A DNA stretch of 5,191 nt. Origin: Rhodospirillales bacterium (GTDB lineage: Bacteria > Pseudomonadota > Alphaproteobacteria > SMXQ01). Numbering within the stretch: position 1 is the stretch's first letter; each line of letters opens with the position of its first letter. Shown here piece after piece: positions 1-5,191 of the stretch. A model generated the notes under the pieces. It made no database searches and was not told the origin of the DNA. It saw only the letters and a program-made list of their open reading frames with translations. The position numbers were made by a program, and so were the translations under genes. The stretch spans positions 1 to 5,191 of the forward strand of contig JAHEKA010000212.1 in NCBI GenBank assembly GCA_024638585.1, written 5' to 3'.

Positions 1-1
1 G

Positions 2-424
2 CTGGCCTGCATCCGCCATCCCAGCTCGGCGGTGACGTTCTCCGATTCCGGGGCCCATGTGGCGACCACCATCAACCCGATCCACGGTCATCTCTTGGGC
101 CACTGGGTGCGGGAGAAGCAGGCCATCCCACTGGAAACCGCGGTGCGCAAGATCACCTACAACGTCGCCGCCTTCTTTGGGCTGGAGGGGCGTGGGCGGC
201 TGAACGAGGGCAGCCACGCCGATGTCTGCATCTTCGATCCGGACACCATCGCGCCGACCATGCCGGTGTTGGCCCACGACCTGCCGGCCAGCGCGCCGCG
301 CATCATCCAGAAGTCGGACGGGATCCTCGCCACCATCGTCAACGGCGACGTGTTCATGCGTGACGGCGAACACACCGGGGCGCTCGCCGGCCGGCTGATC
401 CGCGGTCCGCTGGCCCATAACTAG
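2..424 (+). CDS. Amidohydrolase, D-aminoacylase / N-acyl-D-amino-acid deacylase type, C-terminal part
   Basis: The frame is open from the left edge to a TAG stop, giving 140 residues of a protein that begins outside the window. An internal GTG at 32 is not the start, because family sequence (ACIRHPSSAVTFSDSGAHV) already runs through it. The SDxGAHV segment matches the strand of the metal-dependent amidohydrolase barrel whose aspartate is catalytic in D-aminoacylases. It is followed by LGHWVREKQ, the helix LETAVRKITYNVAAFFGL, then GRLNEGSHADVCIFDP and a final TIVNGDVFMRDGEHTG segment, which are typical of the small beta-sandwich domain rebuilt from both chain ends. Family members hydrolyse N-acyl-D-amino acids or related amides in the cytoplasm; the exact substrate cannot be read from this part. 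The C-terminus looks complete. Its last codons are repeated near 1161-1187. Family assignment is firm, the specific activity is not. Confidence 0.88.
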   Translation: MACIRHPSSAVTFSDSGAHVATTINPIHGHLLGHWVREKQAIPLETAVRKITYNVAAFFGLEGRGRLNEGSHADVCIFDPDTIAPTMPVLAHDLPASAPRIIQKSDGILATIVNGDVFMRDGEHTGALAGRLIRGPLAHN

Positions 425-432
425 GCGCGGCG
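387..432 (+). repeat. Direct repeat, copy 1: 3' end of the amidohydrolase gene
   Basis: Bases 395-421 are identical over 27 nt to 1161-1187. The similarity continues on both sides: ccggccgg against ccggccgc upstream, and taggcgcggcg against caagccgcggcg downstream. This copy encodes the last residues of the amidohydrolase (GRLIRGPLAHN) and its TAG stop. Bases 389-415 can also fold into an imperfect hairpin, with seven outer pairs (one G-U), a T/C mismatch, then four inner pairs. The match could therefore reflect a mobile palindromic repeat, but a duplication of the gene tail is the simpler reading. Confidence 0.8.
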
Positions 433-461
433 ATCACCGGGGTGTTGCGGACGGCACCGCC

Positions 462-683
462 ATGATCAAGGGCAAGGCCAACGGCAACATCGTCGGCGGG
501 GCGATCATCATCGGGATCGCCCTGGTCGCCGCCGCGTTCGGGGTCGCTCCGGTGCGTTTTGGAAACAGCATCGACGGGGCGGAACACCCGATCGCGTTCC
601 TCGTCATCTTCTGGACCATGATCGTTATTGGATTGAGCGCCATGGTCTACGGCCTCATCCGGCGTTTCAAGGGATTGGACTGA
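462..683 (+). CDS. Small two-helix membrane protein of unknown function
   Basis: The 73-residue product starts with MIKGKANGN and has two clear hydrophobic stretches, about residues 10-29 (VGGAIIIGIALVAAAFGVA) and 43-65 (IAFLVIFWTMIVIGLSAMVYG). A polar loop with FGNSIDGAEH joins them, and the end is short and basic (LIRRFKGLD). This pattern predicts a helical hairpin in the inner membrane with both ends in the cytoplasm by the positive-inside rule. I do not recognise the family. The start is the ATG 37 bases after the amidohydrolase stop; only a weak purine-rich stretch (gcggacgg) precedes it, so initiation may be poor or coupled. Opposite-strand frames here lack such organised hydrophobicity, which favours this strand. 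It sits inside the block bounded by the two direct repeats, so it may have arrived with that block. The coding call is likely; function is unknown. Confidence 0.6.
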   Translation: MIKGKANGNIVGGAIIIGIALVAAAFGVAPVRFGNSIDGAEHPIAFLVIFWTMIVIGLSAMVYGLIRRFKGLD

Positions 684-749
684 TCTGAATTGAGGCCGTG
701 GCGCCGGGGTGCGGTGCTCGGAACGATCGGGGCATTCCCCGGCGCCGGC

Positions 750-1057
750 GCGATTGGGTCGACGAACTCGATGGACGGCATCGATTGGTGCTCGTCGAAC
801 GACTCGATGCCTTGCGCAATCCAGCATATCACCGTGCCGGTGCCATTCGGCGCCATGCAGGGGCACGACTTCATGCGCGGCAACGAAATCCTCTACGAAA
901 CGGCCAAAAGCAAGGACAAGGATTTGGTCATCGTTGAAGGCGCAACCCATCTCGTCGCCCCGGTAAGAAATGCTCCAAGGTCACGGGCAAAGACAATTCC
1001 AATACCCGTAAGAATTTCTTCAACCATGTGGCGGCTTGGGCGAACGCCCGGTTCTAA
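750..1057 (+). pseudogene. Alpha/beta-hydrolase gene remnant, 5'-truncated and frameshifted
   Basis: The frame beginning near 750 reads SMDGIDWCSSNDSMPCAIQ, then ITVPVPFGAMQGHDF, YETAKSKDKDLVIVEGATH. This resembles the C-terminal part of an alpha/beta-hydrolase: a core strand, then an EGATH segment where the catalytic histidine normally lies. Right after this the frame loses the family pattern, while the frame one base back continues it with GKKCSKV and KNFFNHVAAWANARF and ends at TAA 1055-1057. Restoring one C to the CCCC run at 958-961 would join the two parts as HLVAPGKKC, so a single-base deletion explains the break. No start codon with a ribosome site and no N-terminal half with the nucleophile serine elbow is present, so the gene is dead even if the shift were a sequencing error. 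Family recognition is from remembered consensus, hence moderate confidence. Confidence 0.62.
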
Positions 1058-1152
1058 CTCGTGGTCGGTTCGCAGTCGCACGACCGGTGCACATTCCCCG
1101 GGTCGCCCCAATCATCTTGTGCCGGCGGCTCGGGGGCCCGGCGGCGGCCTAT

Positions 1153-1199
1153 CCGGCCGCCTGATCCGCGGTCCGCTGGCCCATAACCAAGCCGCGGCG
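1153..1199 (+). repeat. Direct repeat, copy 2: orphan tail of the amidohydrolase gene
   Basis: Bases 1161-1187 are identical to 395-421. If translated in the matching frame this gives SGRLIRGPLAHNQAA: the same last residues as the amidohydrolase, but the TAG stop is CAA here. The copy is not attached to a recognisable amidohydrolase body, because family sequence fades out upstream of about 1140. It lies just before a rho-independent terminator, as a true gene end would. It is therefore probably either the original 3' boundary of the amidohydrolase transcript or a relic of a second, lost copy. Confidence 0.8.
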
Positions 1200-1216
1200 C
1201 AAACGCGCTTGGCATG

Positions 1217-1253
1217 CGGCCCCGCCCCTGATCAAGGGCGGGGCCGTTTCTGT
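1217..1253 (+). terminator. Rho-independent terminator upstream of the TRAP operon
   Basis: The arms CGGCCCCGCCC (1217-1227) and GGGCGGGGCCG (1236-1246) pair perfectly over 11 bp around an 8-nt loop (ctgatcaa) and are followed by TTTCTGTTG. This is a strong GC-rich stem with a moderate U tract, oriented to stop transcription coming from the amidohydrolase side. It implies that dctPQM has its own promoter downstream. Confidence 0.85.
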
Positions 1254-1311
1254 TGCCTTGGCCACGCGCTTCAAAAAAACATTTCTGTCAACCGAGGCGC
1301 GATGTTAGTCT

Positions 1312-1350
1312 TTGGTCATACGCCAACCTCAATAGAAATAAGAATAAAAG
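1312..1350 (+). promoter_or_regulatory. Probable promoter/operator zone of dctPQM
   Basis: Between the terminator and the dctP leader is the most AT-rich sequence of the region, with aatagaaataagaataaaag at 1331-1350 as the likely -10 neighbourhood (TAGAAA at 1333 is the best but weak match). Just upstream is a small inverted repeat, TTGG (1312-1315) and CCAA (1323-1326) around tcatacg, a shape seen for GntR- or LysR-type operators. No hexamer pair with good spacing stands out, so promoter position and regulator class are guesses. TRAP operons are often controlled by such local regulators, but none is encoded in this window. Confidence 0.3.
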
Positions 1351-1433
1351 TGGACCGCCCGAAAAGGGGATCGAGGGGCGCGGCAAGGGACTCGCCCAGG
1401 ATTCTCAATCGCCTAGACCGGCACGATTACTCG

Positions 1434-1440
1434 AAGGGAG
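1434..1440 (+). promoter_or_regulatory. Ribosome binding site of dctP
   Basis: AAGGGAG lies five bases before the ATG at 1446. Together with the signal peptide that begins there, it fixes the dctP start and rules out the long in-frame upstream extension. Confidence 0.85.
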
Positions 1441-1445
1441 ACTTC

Positions 1446-2450
1446 ATGAACAAGCTTCTGATTGCGGCATCCGCTGGCGCGGCCGTCGCCATTCTTTCCA
1501 GTCCCGCAGCGGCCAACTGCGACCGCGGCGAGATCGTCATCAAATTCAGCCACGTCACCAATACCGACAAGCATCCGAAGGGGATCGCAGCGACCCTTCT
1601 CGCAAAACGCGTCAACACCGAGATGAACGGCAAGGCCTGCATGAAGGTCTATCCCAACTCCAGCCTTTACGACGACAACAAGGTCCTGGAAGCCCTGCTA
1701 CAGGGCGATGTCCAGCTGGCGGCCCCATCGCTATCGAAGTTCGAAAAATTCACCAAGAAATTCCGCATCTTCGATCTACCCTTCATGTTTGAAGACATCA
1801 ACGCTGTCGACCGCTTCCAGAATTCCAAGGCCGGACAGAAGCTCAAAAACTCGATGACCCGGCGCGGTCTCAAGGGCTTGGCCTTCTGGCACAACGGCAT
1901 GAAGCAGATGTCGGCCAGCAAGCCACTGATCAATCCGACCGACGCCCAGGGCCTCAAGTTCCGGGTCCAGGCTTCCGATGTGCTGGTGGCCCAGTTCATG
2001 CAGCTTGGCGCGAACCCGCAGAAAATGGCCTTCAAGGAGGTCTATGGCGCGCTGCAGACCAAGGTCATCCAGGGGCAGGAAAACACCTGGTCGAACATCT
2101 ACGGCAAGAAATTCTTCGAGGTCCAGGACGGCGTGACCGAAACCAACCACGGGATCATCGACTACCTGGTCGTAACCTCCACGGAGTGGTGGAAAGGCCT
2201 GCCCAAGGGCACACGCAACCAGCTCGCGAAGATCCTTGAAGAGGTGACCGTAGCCCGCAACAAGGAATCATACGCCGTCAACCAGCTCAACAAGAAGAAG
2301 ATCATCGAGGCGGGCGGCAAGGTCCGCACCTTGACGGCCGCACAGCGCAAGGCCTGGGTTGGAGCCCTGAAGCCCGTCTGGAAGAAGTTCGAAAAGGACG
2401 TGGGCAAGGACCTGATCGAGGCAGCCCAGGCGTCCAACTCGCCCAGCTGA
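1446..2450 (+). CDS. dctP: TRAP transporter solute-binding protein DctP
   Basis: The 334-residue protein is the periplasmic receptor of a tripartite ATP-independent periplasmic transporter; it binds an organic acid and delivers it to the DctQM permease. Residues 1-23 form a classic Sec signal peptide (MNKLL, a hydrophobic alanine-rich core, AAA cleavage site); N24-C25 does not fit a lipobox, so the protein should be soluble. Mature sequence follows the DctP pattern: EIVIKFSHVTNTDKHPKG (29-46), VYPNSSLYDDNKVLEAL (68-84), FDLPFMFED (109-117), LKFRVQASDV (170-179), MAFKEVYGALQ (194-204), GQENTWSNIY (210-219), and ETNHGIIDYLVVTSTEWW (232-249). R173 is the conserved arginine that salt-bridges the ligand carboxylate, and N213 lies in the conserved binding-site segment. 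C25 and C65 could form a disulfide. Length is normal for the family. Closest in style to C4-dicarboxylate receptors; substrate not proven. Confidence 0.95.
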   Translation: MNKLLIAASAGAAVAILSSPAAANCDRGEIVIKFSHVTNTDKHPKGIAATLLAKRVNTEMNGKACMKVYPNSSLYDDNKVLEALLQGDVQLAAPSLSKFEKFTKKFRIFDLPFMFEDINAVDRFQNSKAGQKLKNSMTRRGLKGLAFWHNGMKQMSASKPLINPTDAQGLKFRVQASDVLVAQFMQLGANPQKMAFKEVYGALQTKVIQGQENTWSNIYGKKFFEVQDGVTETNHGIIDYLVVTSTEWWKGLPKGTRNQLAKILEEVTVARNKESYAVNQLNKKKIIEAGGKVRTLTAAQRKAWVGALKPVWKKFEKDVGKDLIEAAQASNSPS

Positions 2451-2471
2451 CCCCTGCCTTTCAGTAGGCGG

Positions 2472-2505
2472 ACCGGGCGGCCCGCAGGCGTGGGCCGCCC
2501 GGTTT
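2472..2505 (+). terminator. Strong hairpin between dctP and dctQ (attenuator or mRNA stabiliser)
   Basis: ACCGGGCGGCCC (2472-2483) pairs perfectly with GGGCCGCCCGGT (2492-2503), 12 bp, with a further G-U and C-G pair closing an AGGC tetraloop. Only three Ts follow, so termination is probably partial. It lies 21 bases after the dctP stop inside an otherwise co-directional operon. Such structures commonly let the binding-protein gene be expressed more than the membrane subunits, by partial termination or by protecting the upstream mRNA from 3' exonucleases. The structure is certain; which role it plays is inference. Confidence 0.8.
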
Positions 2506-2542
2506 GCACATGGGGGATCGCCGGAGCGATGCCGTCGGGCAA

Positions 2543-2549
2543 GAGGGGG
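2543..2549 (+). promoter_or_regulatory. Ribosome binding site of dctQ
   Basis: GAGGGGG lies seven bases before the ATG at 2557. Nearby upstream ATGs at 2510 and 2529 are in other frames, so this site selects the dctQ start. Confidence 0.65.
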
Positions 2550-2556
2550 CCGGGGC

Positions 2557-3192
2557 ATGTCTGATCGTCAGGAATCCGCATCCGGGGGGATCGGAGACAG
2601 GATCGAGGAAACGCTGATCGCGGTCCTCCTCGGCCTGATGACGGTGATCACTTTCGCCAATGTGATCGCGCGCTACGTCTTCAACGACAACATCCTGTGG
2701 GCGCTGGAGGCGACAGTATTCCTGTTCGCCTGGCTGGTGCTGCTGGGCGCGTCCTATGCGGTGAAGAAAAACCTGCACCTGGGCGTTGACATACTGATCG
2801 CCAGTTTTCCGCCTCAAGCCAAGAAAGTCGCCGGCCTCGCAGCCGCCTTGTGTTGCATCGCCTTCAGCCTGCTTCTCCTCAAGGGATCATGGGATTATTG
2901 GTGGCCCTTCGTCACCCGCCGGGCCTTCCTGGAGGTCAACGACATCCCGATGCCGGAGTTCCTCCAGTTCCTGGCCGATTGGATGAACCAGGGGGAACGG
3001 TATGAGAAGATTCCCCGGTTCATTCCCTATGCGGCCTTGCCGATCGGCCTGGGCTTGCTGACCTACCGGTTCATCGAGGCGGCCTGGCACATCGCCCGGG
3101 GCCGGCGCGACATGATCATCGCCAGCCACGAAGCCGAAGACATGATGGAACGGACAAAAGACGGCGCCGACAGGGGCGGCGATCCGTCATGA
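2557..3192 (+). CDS. dctQ: TRAP transporter small permease subunit DctQ
   Basis: The 211-residue membrane protein is the small subunit of the TRAP permease, which partners DctM and helps dock the binding protein. Four hydrophobic segments are visible at about residues 19-38, 50-69, 91-110 and 155-174. The family signature falls after the second helix: LGASYAVKKNLHLGVDIL (63-80), with the conserved H74 and D78. Before it, NVIARYVFNDNILWALEA (35-52) is also typical. The periplasmic loop between helices 3 and 4 is long (about 45 residues, including VNDIPMPEF), as in DctQ proteins of C4-dicarboxylate systems, which run slightly larger than the 160-170 residue minimum. The C-terminal tail is charged and rich in Met, Glu and Asp. 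The gene follows dctP after a hairpin-bearing 106-base gap and overlaps dctM by four bases. Confidence 0.93.
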   Translation: MSDRQESASGGIGDRIEETLIAVLLGLMTVITFANVIARYVFNDNILWALEATVFLFAWLVLLGASYAVKKNLHLGVDILIASFPPQAKKVAGLAAALCCIAFSLLLLKGSWDYWWPFVTRRAFLEVNDIPMPEFLQFLADWMNQGERYEKIPRFIPYAALPIGLGLLTYRFIEAAWHIARGRRDMIIASHEAEDMMERTKDGADRGGDPS

Positions 3193-4553
3193 AGGTTGCG
3201 CTGCTCTTTGCCCTGGTGATCGGCTTCATGGGGTTTGGCGTACCGGTCGCCGTCTCCCTGGGCCTGGCCAGCGTGATCTTCCTTCTGGTGTTTTCCGATG
3301 GCTCCCTCGCCTCCATCGCGCAAACGCTGTTTTCCGCGTTCGACGGTCACTTCACCCTTCTTGCTATCCCGTTCTTCATCCTGGCATCGAGCTTCATGTC
3401 CACCGGCGGCGTGGCGCGGCGCATCATCCGCTTCGCCATTGCCGTGGTCGGCCATTTCCGGGGCGGCCTTGCCATCGCCAGCGTGTTCGCCTGCATGATG
3501 TTTGCCGCCCTGTCAGGGTCTTCCCCGGCGACGGTGATCGCCATCGGCACCATCGTCATCGCCGGGATGCGGGAGGTGGGCTATTCCCGGGAATTTGCCG
3601 CCGGAGTCATCTGCAATGCCGGCACCTTGGGCATCCTGATTCCGCCCTCCATCGTGATGGTGGTTTACGCCGCTGCCACCGATGTCTCGGTCGGGCGCAT
3701 GTTCCTGGCCGGCATCCTGCCCGGCCTGATCGCGGGCGTGATGCTCATGATCGGAATCTATATCGCGGCGCGGATCCGCAAGCTGCCGGCGCAACCCTGG
3801 GCCGGCTGGGGCGAACTGGTGGCCTCGGCGCGGGATGCGGGTTGGGGCCTTTTGTTGATCGTCATCATCCTGGGCGGTATCTACGGCGGCGTATTCACGC
3901 CCACCGAAGCGGCGGCGGTCGCAGCCGTCTACGCCTTCTTGATCGCCAACTTCGTCTACCGCGACATGGGCCCATTCAAGGAGCCCGGCAATGGCGGGCT
4001 CGCGATCGCCGGGCGGGCACTGTCGGTGCTGTGGCATGCCGATACCAACAAGACATTGCTGGAAGCCGGGCGCCTGACCGTCACCTTGATGTTCATCATC
4101 GCCAACGCACTGATCCTCAAGCATGTCCTGACAGAAGAAGCGATCCCCCAGGAAATCGCCCAAGCCATGTTGGCCGCAGGCCTCGGCCCGATCATGTTCC
4201 TGGTCATCGTGAACCTGCTCTTGCTGATCGGCGGGCAGTTCATGGAGCCGTCGGGGCTGTTGATCATCGTCGCACCCCTGGTCTTCCCCATCGCTATCGA
4301 GTTGGGCATCGATCCCATTCACCTCGGGATCATCATGGTCGTCAACATGGAGATCGGCATGATCACGCCACCGGTCGGCCTCAACCTGTTCGTGACCGCG
4401 GGCGTCGCGTCGATGTCGGTGATGCGGGTGGTGAAGGCGGCGCTGCCCTGGGTGTCCATCATGTTCGCCTTCCTGATCCTGGTGACCTACGTGCCCTGGA
4501 TCTCGACCTGGATCCCCAATAGCCTGATGGGCCCGGAGCTGATCACCAAGTAG
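3189..4553 (+). CDS. dctM: TRAP transporter large permease subunit DctM
   Basis: The 454-residue integral membrane protein is the ion-coupled translocation subunit of the TRAP transporter, moving the DctP-bound solute across the inner membrane with sodium ions. Hydrophobic helices fill nearly the whole chain. Family motifs in order are FFILASSFMSTGGVARRI (62-79), ALSGSSPATVIAIG (107-120), CNAGTLGILIPPSI (142-155), GGVFTPTEAAAVAAVYAF (233-250), GQFMEPSG (349-356) and GMITPPVGLNLFVTAGVA (390-407). The two helical hairpins containing SGSSPAT and the TPPVGLN repeat are the elevator-type transport core related to DASS transporters. A polar stretch of roughly 35 residues (258-292) makes the protein slightly longer than the common ~427. 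The ATG shares bases with the dctQ stop (ATGA), indicating translational coupling; AGGGG at 3172 is a weak, distant ribosome site. The gene is intact. Confidence 0.96.
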   Translation: MKVALLFALVIGFMGFGVPVAVSLGLASVIFLLVFSDGSLASIAQTLFSAFDGHFTLLAIPFFILASSFMSTGGVARRIIRFAIAVVGHFRGGLAIASVFACMMFAALSGSSPATVIAIGTIVIAGMREVGYSREFAAGVICNAGTLGILIPPSIVMVVYAAATDVSVGRMFLAGILPGLIAGVMLMIGIYIAARIRKLPAQPWAGWGELVASARDAGWGLLLIVIILGGIYGGVFTPTEAAAVAAVYAFLIANFVYRDMGPFKEPGNGGLAIAGRALSVLWHADTNKTLLEAGRLTVTLMFIIANALILKHVLTEEAIPQEIAQAMLAAGLGPIMFLVIVNLLLLIGGQFMEPSGLLIIVAPLVFPIAIELGIDPIHLGIIMVVNMEIGMITPPVGLNLFVTAGVASMSVMRVVKAALPWVSIMFAFLILVTYVPWISTWIPNSLMGPELITK

Positions 4554-4568
4554 GCGGCGAACCGTGCG

Positions 4569-5191
4569 CTATTCCAGCCGGTTCACGCCGTCGAAGGCGG
4601 CCGTCTTGTAGCATTCGGCCAGGGTGGGATAGTTGAACACGGTATCGACGAAATAGTCGATCGTGCCCTCATGGGCCAGCACCGCCTGGCCGATATGGAT
4701 CAGGTCCGATGCCCCTTCGCCCAGGATAGCGACGCCAAGCAGCTTGCGGTTCTCGCGGTTGAACATCATCTTCAGCATGCCGGTCTGATCGCCGATGATC
4801 TGGCCCCGGGCGATCTCCCGGTAATAGGCCTTGCCGACCTCATAAGGCACATTGTCCCGGGTGAGTTCCTCCTCGTTGCGCCCGACCACGGAAATCTCCG
4901 GGATCGTATAGATGCCGTAGGGGAACAGTTCGGCGACGGAATGGGCTTCCTTGTCGAACGCATTGCAGGCGGCGATGCGCCCCTGCTCCATGGAGGTGGA
5001 AGCGAGCGAGGGGAAACCGATGACATCGCCCACCGCGAAGATATGGGACACGGGGGTGCAGTAATTCTCGTCGACCTCGATCTGGCCGCGGTCATTGGCC
5101 TCCAGCCCGGCGGCGGCAAGGTTGAGGTCCGCCGTCGCGCCCCGGCGCCCGATGCTGTAGAGCGACTTCTCGGCAATCACCTGCTTGCCCG
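4569..5191 (-). CDS. sthA: Soluble pyridine nucleotide transhydrogenase, C-terminal part
   Basis: The minus-strand frame runs from the right edge to a TAG at 4571-4569, giving the last 206 residues of a flavoprotein usually about 465 long; the start lies outside. The enzyme reversibly transfers hydride between NADPH and NAD+ in the cytoplasm. In the fragment, YSIGRRGATADLNL (11-24) closes the NAD(P) domain, HIFAVGDVIGFPSLAS (49-64) is the FAD-contacting segment with the conserved GD, and PYGIYTIPEISVVG (90-103) opens the dimerisation domain. The C-terminal FNYPTLAECYKTAAFDG (185-201) matches SthA/UdhA. Dihydrolipoamide dehydrogenase and glutathione reductase have a catalytic HxHP or HPT-type histidine at this place, and its absence argues for a transhydrogenase rather than a disulfide reductase. 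It converges on dctM with 15 bases between the stops and is not part of the TRAP operon. Confidence 0.9.
   Translation of the reverse strand, partial: GKQVIAEKSLYSIGRRGATADLNLAAAGLEANDRGQIEVDENYCTPVSHIFAVGDVIGFPSLASTSMEQGRIAACNAFDKEAHSVAELFPYGIYTIPEISVVGRNEEELTRDNVPYEVGKAYYREIARGQIIGDQTGMLKMMFNRENRKLLGVAILGEGASDLIHIGQAVLAHEGTIDYFVDTVFNYPTLAECYKTAAFDGVNRLE

Larger units (their letters stand above)
1058..1445. other. Non-coding stretch between the hydrolase remnant and dctP
   Basis: I see no credible gene in these 388 bases. An open frame crosses them and joins dctP, but it has no family-like sequence, no start with a ribosome site and no signal peptide at its head; such open frames are common in GC-rich DNA. 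In order, the stretch holds about 85 GC-rich bases with nothing recognisable, a perfect 7-bp hairpin at 1143-1161, copy 2 of the direct repeat, a rho-independent terminator at 1217-1246, a more AT-rich promoter-like zone (about 1271-1350), and a purine-rich leader ending in the dctP ribosome site. Confidence 0.7.

Noticed and set aside
728..741. Small hairpin CGGGG-catt-CCCCG
   Set aside because: It has only 5 bp and no T tract, and such short stems are frequent in DNA of this composition.
354..950. 198-residue minus-strand open frame across the amidohydrolase end, small membrane protein and hydrolase relic
   Set aside because: It overlaps better-supported plus-strand sequence and is low-complexity and Arg/Asp-rich, as expected for a shadow frame.
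462..1199. Insertion sequence or integron-like element between the repeats
   Set aside because: There is no transposase or integrase, no terminal inverted repeats at the block ends, and the repeats are gene-tail sequence rather than target-site duplications of usual size.
1211..1226. Possible sigma-54 promoter starting with TGGCATG
   Set aside because: The required GC-containing -12 element at correct spacing is missing, and the bases form the left arm of the terminator.
690..1445. Long N-terminal extension of dctP, in frame and without stops
   Set aside because: The true start at 1446 has a good ribosome site and a textbook signal peptide. The upstream part mixes a hydrolase relic, a repeat copy and a terminator, so it is open only by chance in GC-rich DNA.
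3513..4322. 269-residue minus-strand open frame opposite dctM
   Set aside because: Its composition (runs of D, Q, H, G and R) is the antisense image of hydrophobic dctM codons, and it shows no domain-like pattern.
3842..4522. 226-residue plus-strand open frame inside dctM
   Set aside because: It is an out-of-frame shadow rich in R, H, D and P; dctM family motifs run through the whole interval in the other frame.

Overview
This window reads as ordinary chromosomal DNA from a high-GC proteobacterium. Codon use, the set of families and the strong C/G bias at third positions fit an alphaproteobacterium of the Rhodospirillales/Rhodobacterales kind, but that placement is inference from sequence style only. 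No phage, CRISPR, tRNA, rRNA or transposase sequence is visible.

Layout. (1) Bases 2-424: the 3' end of an amidohydrolase gene of the D-aminoacylase / N-acyl-D-amino-acid deacylase type, entering from the left edge. (2) Bases 462-683: a small two-helix membrane protein that I do not recognise. (3) Bases about 750-1057: a decayed 3' fragment of an alpha/beta-hydrolase gene, with no start and a single-base frameshift in a C run. (4) Bases 1058-1445: a non-coding stretch. It holds a second copy of the last ~46 bases of the amidohydrolase gene with its stop codon lost, then a convincing rho-independent terminator, an AT-rich promoter-like stretch with a short inverted repeat, and a good ribosome binding site. 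(5) Bases 1446-4553: a complete TRAP transporter operon in the order dctP (periplasmic solute receptor), dctQ (small membrane subunit), dctM (large membrane subunit). A strong GC-rich hairpin lies between dctP and dctQ, and dctQ and dctM overlap by ATGA. (6) Bases 4569-5191, minus strand: the C-terminal part of a soluble pyridine nucleotide transhydrogenase (sthA), converging on dctM with only 15 bases between the stop codons.

How the genes work together. DctP captures a carboxylate (most likely a C4-dicarboxylate or similar organic acid) in the periplasm and hands it to the DctQM sodium-coupled permease. The terminator at 1217-1246 separates this operon from the amidohydrolase side, so co-transcription is unlikely and any shared pathway is speculative. 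SthA balances NADPH and NADH and is an independent housekeeping neighbour.

The most unusual feature is the rearranged block at about 387-1199: two direct copies of the amidohydrolase gene tail, 766 bases apart, enclosing an unknown membrane protein gene and a dead hydrolase fragment. It looks like the scar of an insertion or duplication upstream of the TRAP operon. I see no strong evidence of a new biological system here.
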